A stretch of DNA of 13,492 bases from positions 1 to 13,492 of the forward strand of contig JBHWQC010000108.1 in assembly GCA_043425375.1 (NCBI GenBank). The letters are read 5' to 3'. Below the pieces are notes generated by a model. That model saw only the letters and a list, made by a program, of their open reading frames with translations. It was not told the DNA's origin and did no database searches. This document shows, piece by piece, positions 6,592 through 12,793 of this stretch. Positions within the stretch are counted from its first letter, which is position 1; every line of letters begins with the position of its first letter. The stretch comes from Atopostipes sp043425375 (GTDB taxonomy: Bacteria > Bacillota > Bacilli > Lactobacillales > Carnobacteriaceae_A). The translations under genes were made by a program, and so were the position numbers.

Positions 6592-6954
6592 TTATTTTTC
6601 ATATTTTTCCAGGATTATTTGCGCCATCGCGATAGTCTTAGCATGCGAAATCGATAGATGAATCTTCCCAGAATATTTATTTGTTTTTACAATCGGTTTA
6701 TTTTTTGGATTGGGCAGGATCTCAATCTCTTGAAAAGAAAGTGCTGCCCCAATTCCCGTACCTATTGCTTTAGCGAAGGCTTCTTTGGCAGCAAATCGTC
6801 CGGCTAGAAATTCTATTTGGCGGTGTTTAGACAATTTATGGAAATGCGTCTGTTCATCAGGAGTTAATACCCGATTTAAAAAAGATTTTTGGCGGTTGTA
6901 CAGCTTCTCTATTCGGTCCAGTTCCACTAAATCAAGGCCAATTCCCTCAATCAT
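6592..6954 (-). CDS. acpS: Holo-[acyl-carrier-protein] synthase
   Basis: A 120-residue phosphopantetheinyl transferase that moves 4'-phosphopantetheine from CoA to a serine of acyl carrier protein, needed for fatty-acid synthesis. Visible family motifs are GIGLDLVELDRI at the start with the metal-binding Asp, the central FLAGRFAAKEAFAKAIGTGIG with Glu of the WxxKEA-like element, and HLSISHAKTIAMAQIIL near the end. Length is typical. I chose ATG 6954, six bases after AGGAGG; a GTG at 6960 would abut the ribosome site. That site overlaps the murF stop codon, so acpS is translated from the murF message. In many Firmicutes acpS is followed by alr; here mazE follows directly. Confidence 0.95.
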   Translation of the reverse strand: MIEGIGLDLVELDRIEKLYNRQKSFLNRVLTPDEQTHFHKLSKHRQIEFLAGRFAAKEAFAKAIGTGIGAALSFQEIEILPNPKNKPIVKTNKYSGKIHLSISHAKTIAMAQIILEKYEK

Positions 6955-6965
6955 CCACACCCTCC

Positions 6966-8324
6966 TTACTGTTTTTCTTTTCGTAAGGCCTCCACAACCG
7001 CGAGCAAATCCGTTCCATTGCTTGATTTGAATAAAACGGCATCGCCTGCTTTTGCCTCTTTTTCGATGGTTTCAATTAAGGGGTCTTTAGGGCCTGAAAA
7101 ATGCTTTACTTTTTTTGAGTCTCCTAGTTTATTATACAAGGCTCGCATTTCATCGCCATATAGATACACGGCTTTGAATCGGTCCAAAGAAATGGCATCC
7201 GCAAGGCTTTCATGGAAAGTCTTGGATGCTTCACCCAATTCTAAAATATCCCCTAAAACCGCTATTTTTTCCCCATCAATGTCAATGCCGGCAAAATAAT
7301 CCAAAGCTGCTTTCATTGAAGTCGGACTGGCATTATAGGCATCATTTAATAAATTCACGCCATTTTTGCCGTCTAACCATTCCAAACGATCTTTAGTGAG
7401 TTTCAGTTGTTCTAAGCCTTCTTTAGCTTCTGCAAGCGTAATGCCAAATGCTTGGCCAATCAGAATTGCAATCAGAGCGTTTTGTACATTATACTTCCCT
7501 GGAATTGGAAGCACAATCGTTATGCCTTCCACAGAGAAAGTTGTTTCTCTGGCGTTTCCATGAATAGTTGAAGCATAAACATCGGCTTGTTCATTGTCGC
7601 CAAAGGTTTTATTGCGGATATTGTGGTCAAATTGTTTCGTAATCAGCGGTTCATTTTCTGGACGGATAAACAGGCCGTTTTCTCTCAAGCCCGCTAAAAT
7701 GTCTAATTTTTCTTGCGCCAATTTCTCGCGGGATCCAAAGGCTTGAATGTGCGACTCGCCAATCATTGTAATGGCTACTACTTCCGGCCGTCCGAGTTTT
7801 GACAAAATAGAAATTTCCCCTTGGTCACTCATGCCCATTTCTAAAATCAGTACTTCCGTATCTTCGGGCATGGACAAAATCGTTCGGGGCACCCCAAGTT
7901 GGTTATTTTCATTTCCTGGTGTTTTATGGGTTTTAAATTTACGACGCAAAATTGCATCGGTCATGTCTTTTGTGGTTGTTTTTCCATTGCTGCCTGTAAT
8001 ACCAACGACTCGGGGGGCCACTTTATCCAAATGCGCCTGCGCAAATTGGCGCAAGGCCTCTTCTGTATCTTTGACTTGAATCAGCGGCAGATCCTCGGGC
8101 GCCTCCTCCAGTGGATCACTCCAAAAAGAAGCAACAGCCCCTTGTTCGACCGCGTGCGGCACAAACTCATGCCCATTTCTGGCCGCAATAAGTGGCACAA
8201 ACAAGGTCCCGTCGGTAGCATCTTTTGAATTGGTGGCGATATTGGTAACAACCACCTCATCGGCCGGCGCGTTCATCACTTTGCCGCCAACCGCCTCGGC
8301 AATTTCAGTTACTGTCCATCTCAT
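6966..8324 (-). CDS. murF: UDP-N-acetylmuramoyl-tripeptide-D-alanyl-D-alanine ligase
   Basis: A 452-residue cytoplasmic Mur ligase that adds D-Ala-D-Ala to the UDP-MurNAc tripeptide, the last cytoplasmic step in building the peptidoglycan precursor stem. Features in order are an N-terminal substrate domain (TNSKDATDGTLFVPL, about 31-45), the ATP loop GITGSNGKTTTKD (108-120), TPGNENNQLGVPRTIL, LEMGMSDQGEI, MIGESHIQAFGS, and the C-terminal LNDAYNASPTSMKAAL and GDILELGE. All are typical, as is the length. The start is ATG 8324, eight bases after GGAG; an in-frame GTG at 8345 lies upstream of that site and would add seven residues. It is 24 bases downstream of ddl, whose product is its substrate, and 11 bases upstream of acpS. 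Confidence 0.97.
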   Translation of the reverse strand: MRWTVTEIAEAVGGKVMNAPADEVVVTNIATNSKDATDGTLFVPLIAARNGHEFVPHAVEQGAVASFWSDPLEEAPEDLPLIQVKDTEEALRQFAQAHLDKVAPRVVGITGSNGKTTTKDMTDAILRRKFKTHKTPGNENNQLGVPRTILSMPEDTEVLILEMGMSDQGEISILSKLGRPEVVAITMIGESHIQAFGSREKLAQEKLDILAGLRENGLFIRPENEPLITKQFDHNIRNKTFGDNEQADVYASTIHGNARETTFSVEGITIVLPIPGKYNVQNALIAILIGQAFGITLAEAKEGLEQLKLTKDRLEWLDGKNGVNLLNDAYNASPTSMKAALDYFAGIDIDGEKIAVLGDILELGEASKTFHESLADAISLDRFKAVYLYGDEMRALYNKLGDSKKVKHFSGPKDPLIETIEKEAKAGDAVLFKSSNGTDLLAVVEALRKEKQ

Positions 8325-8348
8325 AATTTGTTCTCCTTCATTCACGGG

Positions 8349-9398
8349 TTATCTTTGTTTGCCGTAGCGCTTTGTGCGTTCTTCATGACGGGATAGGCCT
8401 AATTGAATCAATTCTTCAATTAAATCCCCATAAGATAAACCGGTCTCTTCCCATAATTTTGGATACATACTAATGGGGGTGAATCCTGGGAAAGTATTTA
8501 CTTCGTTAATATAAATATCTTCTTCATCTGTTAAGAAAAAATCCACACGTGACAAGCCGCTGCCATCAATGGCGATAAAGGCTTTTGTCGCATATTCGCG
8601 CAAACGAACGGAAATGTCTTTTGGAATATTGGCTGGGATTTGTAAGGTCACATCGCTGTCGACATATTTAGATTCATAATCGTAAAATTGCGATTCTTTA
8701 ACGAGAGCTCCGACAACCGAAGTATGCACATCCGCATTGCCAAGAACAGCCACTTCAACTTCTGTGCCTTTAATGCCTTTTTCAATCAAGACGCGATTGT
8801 CATATTCAAAGGCCTGTTCAATACCGGCTTTCAATTCTTCTTCATTATTTACTTCTGAAATCCCTACACTGGAACCCAAGTTTGCCGGTTTGACATACAT
8901 TGGAAACGGCAGCTTTGCCATAATTTTTTCAGCTGTTTCATCCGGTCGCGCCGTCCATTCACTTGGAGTGACGGTTTGGTAAGGCACAATTGGAATCCCT
9001 GCATCTTGAAAGAGGATTTTACTCACAATTTTATCCATACCCGCCGCACTCGCTAAGACGCCTGCACCCACATAAGGAACACTTAACGTTTCAAATAAGC
9101 CTTGCACCGTTCCATCTTCCCCATTTGGTCCATGAAGCACCGGGAAGACGACACTGCCTTCGGTTTTTAATTCGCGAATATCAAATTCCGGCAAATCAGT
9201 ATCACGTAAGGCTTGCAGCGTGGGGACATTCTCTTTGCTTTCAATGGGTTCCCCTTTCAGCCAAGTGCCTTCCTGAGTAATAAAAATCGGCTGCACTTGG
9301 TAATATTCATAGTAAATTTCTTGCATAATGTGGAAAGCAGAAATAATCGAAATGTCGTGTTCTGCACTTTTGCCACCATAAATTAAGTAAATATTCAT
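8349..9398 (-). CDS. ddl: D-alanine-D-alanine ligase
   Basis: A 349-residue cytoplasmic ATP-grasp enzyme that joins two D-alanines. Motifs are YGGKSAEHDISIIS (7-20), LHGPNGEDGTVQGL (88-101), YVGAGVLASAAGMDK (109-123), YVKPANLGSSVGIS (168-181), the omega-loop FYDYESKYVDSD (238-249), LSRVDFFLT (282-290) and NEVNTFPGFTPISMYP (298-313). At the position separating D-Ala-D-Ala from D-Ala-D-Lac ligases (Tyr216 of E. coli DdlB, Phe in intrinsically vancomycin-resistant lactobacilli) this protein has Y245. It should therefore make D-Ala-D-Ala and the host should not be intrinsically vancomycin-resistant. The ATG at 9398 has AGGAGA upstream. It starts the ddl-murF-acpS unit from its own promoter. Confidence 0.97.
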   Translation of the reverse strand: MNIYLIYGGKSAEHDISIISAFHIMQEIYYEYYQVQPIFITQEGTWLKGEPIESKENVPTLQALRDTDLPEFDIRELKTEGSVVFPVLHGPNGEDGTVQGLFETLSVPYVGAGVLASAAGMDKIVSKILFQDAGIPIVPYQTVTPSEWTARPDETAEKIMAKLPFPMYVKPANLGSSVGISEVNNEEELKAGIEQAFEYDNRVLIEKGIKGTEVEVAVLGNADVHTSVVGALVKESQFYDYESKYVDSDVTLQIPANIPKDISVRLREYATKAFIAIDGSGLSRVDFFLTDEEDIYINEVNTFPGFTPISMYPKLWEETGLSYGDLIEELIQLGLSRHEERTKRYGKQR

Positions 9399-9450
9399 CG
9401 CTAACTCTCCTAGTCACTTATTCTCCATCAGTTATTTATTTTCCTTATCT

Positions 9451-9479
9451 ATTTTATCACATTCGAACCTTTTCGAATA
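9451..9479 (-). promoter_or_regulatory. ddl promoter with an inverted repeat between -10 and -35
   Basis: On minus, TAAAAT (9456-9451) is preceded by TG one base upstream (extended -10). The -35 position 17 bases further holds the weak TATTCG. A perfect repeat, ATTCGAA-4 nt-TTCGAAT (9461-9478), fills the spacer and overlaps the -35, a classic operator position. The binding protein is unknown. Confidence 0.6.
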
Positions 9480-9506
9480 ACAAGAATTGAAAGAGTTGAA
9501 CATTCT

Positions 9507-10229
9507 TTAAATAATCATAGTCACCATCGCATTTAAACCGTACTTCTCCCCTTCTTCGCGGGCGGAATGCAACTTATCATTGCCAAAGGTTTTGGCGGAT
9601 TCTACTTCAATGTTTTTTGGATGGATACCGGCATCGATTAAGAGTTGATAATTGGCTTGGCCCATATCAAGGAGATATTTTTCACCTTTGACCTTGAAAT
9701 ATAAGCCCCGATCTGCTTGTGCGGTAAATTCTTGGTAGACTTCTGGGCCCACTTCGTACTGTGTTTGTCCAATAGAGGGACCAACATAGGCGATGATATC
9801 CTCTTTTTGTACCCCATGCTCTTTTTCCATTTTCCTAAGGGCTTCGTGCGAAATTTTCGCCGCAGTTCCTCGCCAGCCTGAGTGGACGATGGCCTGTACC
9901 TTGGTTTTAGGATCAAACAGGACAATGGGTGTACAATCTGCAAATTTCACCAGCAATGCAATGCCCGGTTTGTCCGTCAACAGACCGTCTGTTTCTGTAA
10001 ATTGACGCCCGATAACAAAGGGCTCGCCATTTTCGCCGTCGCAATAAGCGACATGCTTGCCGTGTACTTGTTTGCCTGTGTACAATTCTTTCGGTTGCAT
10101 TTGTGCTTCTTTTAGCAATTTTTTGACATCTTCCGTGTAACCTTCACCCGCTGTGGTTTGTCGGAAATTATAGGCCGCGCCGCCGATCCAATTTGCCAGT
10201 CCATGCGTTTTTAATTTTTTTGAATACAT
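9507..10229 (-). CDS. pgeF: Peptidoglycan editing factor PgeF (YfiH/LACC1 family)
   Basis: A 240-residue cytoplasmic protein of the former multicopper-oxidase/laccase family. Relatives edit cell-wall precursors that carry Ser in place of L-Ala, or act on purine nucleosides. The metal-site residues are in their usual setting: KQVHGKHV (H56), FADCTPIVLFD (C99) and VHSGWRGT (H116), followed by VGPSIG and the C-terminal SAREEGEKYG. The spacing from C99 to H116 equals that in E. coli YfiH (C107, H124). I start it at ATG 10229, seven bases after GGAGG; the frame stays open upstream to 10307, but that stretch contains the promoter. It lies upstream of ddl-murF on the same strand, fitting a cell-wall role, and is divergent from apbE. 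Confidence 0.92.
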   Translation of the reverse strand: MYSKKLKTHGLANWIGGAAYNFRQTTAGEGYTEDVKKLLKEAQMQPKELYTGKQVHGKHVAYCDGENGEPFVIGRQFTETDGLLTDKPGIALLVKFADCTPIVLFDPKTKVQAIVHSGWRGTAAKISHEALRKMEKEHGVQKEDIIAYVGPSIGQTQYEVGPEVYQEFTAQADRGLYFKVKGEKYLLDMGQANYQLLIDAGIHPKNIEVESAKTFGNDKLHSAREEGEKYGLNAMVTMII

Positions 10230-10251
10230 GCTTCCACCTCCCTGAATAAAG

Positions 10252-10279
10252 ATTATAGCACTTTTTGGGTAGGTGTCGA
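10252..10279 (-). promoter_or_regulatory. pgeF promoter
   Basis: On minus, TCGACA (10279-10274), a 16-base spacer, and TATAAT (10257-10252) preceded by TG one base upstream. The start ATG follows 22 bases later. This supports the short form of PgeF. Confidence 0.75.
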
Positions 10280-10293
10280 CATAAAAGAGTCCC

Positions 10294-10322
10294 TTTACAA
10301 AAGACATTTAGACAGGTAAACT
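10294..10322 (+). promoter_or_regulatory. apbE promoter
   Basis: TTTACA (10294-10299), 17 bases, then TAAACT (10317-10322), 28 bases before the apbE ATG. The pgeF and apbE promoters are back to back, so one regulator could affect both. Confidence 0.6.
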
Positions 10323-10350
10323 AGCGCTGAAATCAGTAAGGAGTGAAAGC

Positions 10351-11283
10351 ATGGTAAGCGAAGGCAGGCGAGTAGTAAAGTTAATGGGAACGACGATTGA
10401 TTTATTCGTTGTCCACCAAGAGCCGGAGGACCTCTTAGGTGAAATGGTCGAGCGCTTGAAAAAATATGAACATCGTTTCAGCGCAAACGATACGACTTCC
10501 GAATTGGCGGAGGTGAATGCGCAGGCGGGGGTTCGCCCAGTTCGCGTGCATCCCGAACTTTTTGAGTTAATCGCACTAGGTAAAAAGCACAGCCTAGCTG
10601 CCGGCAGTTTTTTAAATATTGCCATTGGTCCGCTGATCCAAGCCTGGCGTATTGGTTTTGAAGATGCGCGCGTACCATCCGAGCGTGAAATCCAAAAGTT
10701 GCTTTCGATCACGAATCCGAAAAAAATTCAGTTAGAGCAGGCAACGCATTCTGTTTATTTGGAGCAGAATGGGATGAAGATTGACTTAGGCGCTTTGGCA
10801 AAGGGTTATATTGCCGACCGATTGATTGCTTATTTAGCTGAAGCAGACGCCGTGTCGGCTTTGATAAATTTAGGGGGAAACCTAGTCACTTATGGCCCCG
10901 CGCTAAAGCGTCCGGACCAGCTTTGGCGCATTGGCATTCAAAATCCTGTAGCTAGCCGCGGGCATGCTCAAATCATTTTAAAGGTCGAGAATAAATCCGT
11001 GGTAACTTCCGGTATTTACGAGCGAGAATTAACCGTTAACGGTGAAACCTTTCACCATATTTTTGATCCTCGCACCGGTTATCCACTGGCTACCGATATT
11101 GCAAGCCTTACAATTGTTTCGGATTTATCGGTCGACGGCGAAATTTGGACCACGCGCCTGTTTGGCTGCTCACCTGAAGAAATTATCGAGGTATTGGACG
11201 CGATGGCGAGTATCGACGGTTTAGTGATTACTAAACAGGGAGATGTTTTGTATTCAAAAGGGTTAGCCGATAAGATTGTCTAA
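10351..11283 (+). CDS. apbE: FAD:protein FMN transferase (ApbE family), cytoplasmic form
   Basis: A 310-residue Mg-dependent enzyme that attaches FMN from FAD to a Thr or Ser of target flavoproteins. Motifs in order are LMGTTIDLF (11-19), the DLGALAKGYIAD block (145-156), INLGGNLVTYG (172-182), VVTSGIYER (217-225), HHIFDPRTGYP (235-245), and SVDGEIWTTRLFG (260-272) with the metal-binding Asp D262 and Thr at 267-268. The start is ATG 10351 with AAGGAG eight bases upstream. There is no signal peptide or lipobox, unlike the exported ApbE/FmnB lipoproteins, so it should modify a cytoplasmic or inner-face partner such as a soluble fumarate-reductase-type flavoprotein; that partner is not in the window. 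Its stop codon is at the edge of a repeat-rich intergenic region. Confidence 0.93.
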   Translation: MVSEGRRVVKLMGTTIDLFVVHQEPEDLLGEMVERLKKYEHRFSANDTTSELAEVNAQAGVRPVRVHPELFELIALGKKHSLAAGSFLNIAIGPLIQAWRIGFEDARVPSEREIQKLLSITNPKKIQLEQATHSVYLEQNGMKIDLGALAKGYIADRLIAYLAEADAVSALINLGGNLVTYGPALKRPDQLWRIGIQNPVASRGHAQIILKVENKSVVTSGIYERELTVNGETFHHIFDPRTGYPLATDIASLTIVSDLSVDGEIWTTRLFGCSPEEIIEVLDAMASIDGLVITKQGDVLYSKGLADKIV

Positions 11284-11494
11284 TTCGTATTTTAGTGGAT
11301 GATTCGTATTTAGAATACGCAACCGGTGGCGGCTGTTTGGTGACGCATTTTTTATTTTTGAATCACATCAATCGAGTTAAAGGATTCATTTTGGCATTTC
11401 GCGACCGGTGGAAACAAACAGCCGATTTATTTTTCGATTTCGCGACCAGTGGCGAGTGATTTTTGACGCGTTTTCCGCTTTCGCAGCCGGTGGC
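11281..11494. repeat. Degenerate tandem array A, 41-bp period
   Basis: Four copies of a GC-rich core GCRRCCRGTGGM start at 11319, 11401, 11442 and 11483, so spacings are 82, 41 and 41. The 82 gap holds a decayed copy at 11360. Nineteen bases before each core is a second block, TGAYKCRTTTT-like, at 11300, 11341, 11382, 11423 and 11464. A truncated copy (TTCGTATTTT then AGTGG) overlaps the apbE stop codon. No coding frame fits it. Confidence 0.85.
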
Positions 11495-11512
11495 GCTTAA
11501 ATGGACTTGGAA

Positions 11513-11535
11513 GAAGTTTGCGTCAGGCAAACTTC
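11513..11535. repeat. Perfect 9-bp hairpin I between the arrays
   Basis: GAAGTTTGC-GTCAG-GCAAACTTC. No T-run follows. It lies between the two repeat arrays, downstream of apbE. Confidence 0.75.
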
Positions 11536-11558
11536 CCCCTTGCCATCTTCAAAAAGAA

Positions 11559-11580
11559 GCCATTCGCTGGGGCGAATGGC
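11559..11580. repeat. Perfect 9-bp hairpin II between the arrays
   Basis: GCCATTCGC-TGGG-GCGAATGGC, a GC-rich stem with a four-base loop. It stands 23 bases after hairpin I and is not followed by a T-run. Confidence 0.75.
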
Positions 11581-11614
11581 CACCTTGTTGTCTTGACCTT
11601 CGTTTAATGAGCAC

Positions 11615-11653
11615 AAGCTGTCTCGTTTTATTCATTTTGAGACAGTTTTCTTT
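11615..11653 (+). terminator. Rho-independent terminator, plus strand
   Basis: AAGCTGTCTC pairs with GAGACAGTTT (one G-U), with a 14-base loop and TTTTCTTT at and after the 3' arm. It is about 330 bases past the apbE stop and could end the apbE message or a separate transcript from the gap. Confidence 0.75.
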
Positions 11654-11656
11654 AAA

Positions 11657-11822
11657 GGTGTTGTATTTTTCAGACTCGCAACAGGTTTCAGCCAATTTCC
11701 TGTTGCACTTTTGACAACTGCAACAGGCTAGACTGGTTTAGCTGCTGCATTTTGGTAAGTTGCAATAAGTTCTAGATTTTTCCTGTTGCGTTTTAATTTT
11801 TCGTAACAAGTTGAGAATAAAT
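11657..11822. repeat. Degenerate tandem array B, 41-42-bp period
   Basis: Four units start at 11657, 11699, 11741 and 11782. Each has a CCTGTTGC-like block followed, 19 bases from its TGTTGC start, by a GCAACAGG-like core (11678, 11720, 11762, 11803). The two blocks are mutual reverse complements in the best copies, so adjacent units can form hairpins such as 11678-11706. Period and internal spacing equal those of array A. Confidence 0.85.
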
Positions 11823-11824
11823 AT

Positions 11825-11866
11825 AAAAAAATGAGAAGCCTTTTTCGGGGGCTTCTCACTTTTTAT
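11825..11866. terminator. Bidirectional terminator, mainly for psuG
   Basis: TGAGAAGCC (11832-11840) pairs with GGCTTCTCA (11850-11858). Seven A precede it (T-run on minus) and CTTTTTAT follows. It lies 14 bases past the psuG stop. Confidence 0.9.
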
Positions 11867-11879
11867 TTCTTATCAAGAA

Positions 11880-12791
11880 CTATTTTTTCGCGTATTCGAC
11901 AGCGATTTGCGCGCCGACTTTTGCATTATTGTAAACTAGCGCAATATTGGTTTCTAAACTGCGGCCTTCGGTCAATTCAACAATCTTACCTAACAAGAAA
12001 GGTGTGCTGTCTTTTCCTTTGACACCAGCTGCTTTTTCTTCAACTAAAGCTCGGTCGATAATTTCATTAATTTCATCTGCCGGGATCTCTTCGTCCTCAG
12101 GCACTGGGTTGGCGACTAAAATACCGCCATCAAAGGCTAAGCCTTTTGATACGTTCATAATGTCGGCCACTTCTTCAGGGGAATCCACACGCGCATTTAA
12201 TTTATATTCAGACGTGCTTGAGAAAAACGCCGGCAGGTAATCGGTACCGTAGCCTAATACCGGCACCCCTTTTGTTTCAAGATATTCTAAGGTTCTTGGT
12301 AAGTCTAAAATCGCTTTAGCGCCGGCACATACGACAGTGACCGGTGTTTGTGCTAACTCTTCCAAGTCAGCCGAGACATCCATGTGCTCTTCGTAGCCGC
12401 GGTGCACGCCGCCGATTCCGCCTGTGACAAAAACTTCAATGCCTGCCAAATGAGCGCCGATCATTGTGGTCGCAACCGTTGTTGCTCCAATTTTCCCGCT
12501 GGCTAAGATTTGGGCCATATCACGGCGGGATACTTTGGCCACATCTTCTGCGGTCGCCAATAATTCCAATTGTTCAGCGCTTAAGCCCACTTGAATTTTA
12601 CCGTCAATAACAGCAATCGTTGCCGGCACTGCCCCGTGGTCGCGGATAATTTGTTCGGTTTTATTAGCCATCTGTACGTTTTGCGGGTAAGGCATCCCGT
12701 GTGAAATGATGGTCGACTCTAACGCAACGACTGGTTTTCCTTGATCGAGGGCTTCTTGGACTTCTGGGTTGATTGAAATATATGCATTCAT
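11880..12791 (-). CDS. psuG: Pseudouridine-5'-phosphate glycosidase
   Basis: A 303-residue cytoplasmic enzyme that splits pseudouridine 5'-phosphate into uracil and ribose 5-phosphate, the second step of pseudouridine breakdown. Motifs are VVALESTIISHGMPYPQN (21-38) with E25, a TVATTMIGAHLAGIEVF stretch, VTGGIGGVHRG (122-132), MDVSADLEEL with the metal-binding D138, and CAGAKAILDLPRTLEYLET (155-173) with the Schiff-base Lys K159 (K166 in E. coli). The C-terminus has KGKDSTPFLLGKI. Length is normal. The ATG at 12791 uses AGGAG that lies inside the last codons of psuK; the two genes are two bases apart, so they are translationally linked. Confidence 0.96.
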   Translation of the reverse strand: MNAYISINPEVQEALDQGKPVVALESTIISHGMPYPQNVQMANKTEQIIRDHGAVPATIAVIDGKIQVGLSAEQLELLATAEDVAKVSRRDMAQILASGKIGATTVATTMIGAHLAGIEVFVTGGIGGVHRGYEEHMDVSADLEELAQTPVTVVCAGAKAILDLPRTLEYLETKGVPVLGYGTDYLPAFFSSTSEYKLNARVDSPEEVADIMNVSKGLAFDGGILVANPVPEDEEIPADEINEIIDRALVEEKAAGVKGKDSTPFLLGKIVELTEGRSLETNIALVYNNAKVGAQIAVEYAKK

Positions 12792-12793
12792 CT

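Noticed and set aside
9480..9506. A terminator between pgeF and ddl
   Set aside because: Only a weak AT-rich AAGAAT/ATTCTT pairing is present, with no T-run. Some read-through from pgeF into ddl seems possible.
10230..10307. Longer PgeF start at 10307
   Set aside because: The extra 26 codons cover a consensus promoter, and the strong GGAGG lies directly before ATG 10229.
11463..11714. An 83-codon plus-strand frame across the hairpins between arrays A and B
   Set aside because: It runs through two perfect hairpins and a terminator, has no ribosome site, and its composition simply reflects the repeats.
11281..11822. CRISPR array
   Set aside because: Repeats are short, degenerate and directly tandem, with no constant 25-37-bp repeat separated by unique spacers, and no cas gene is present.
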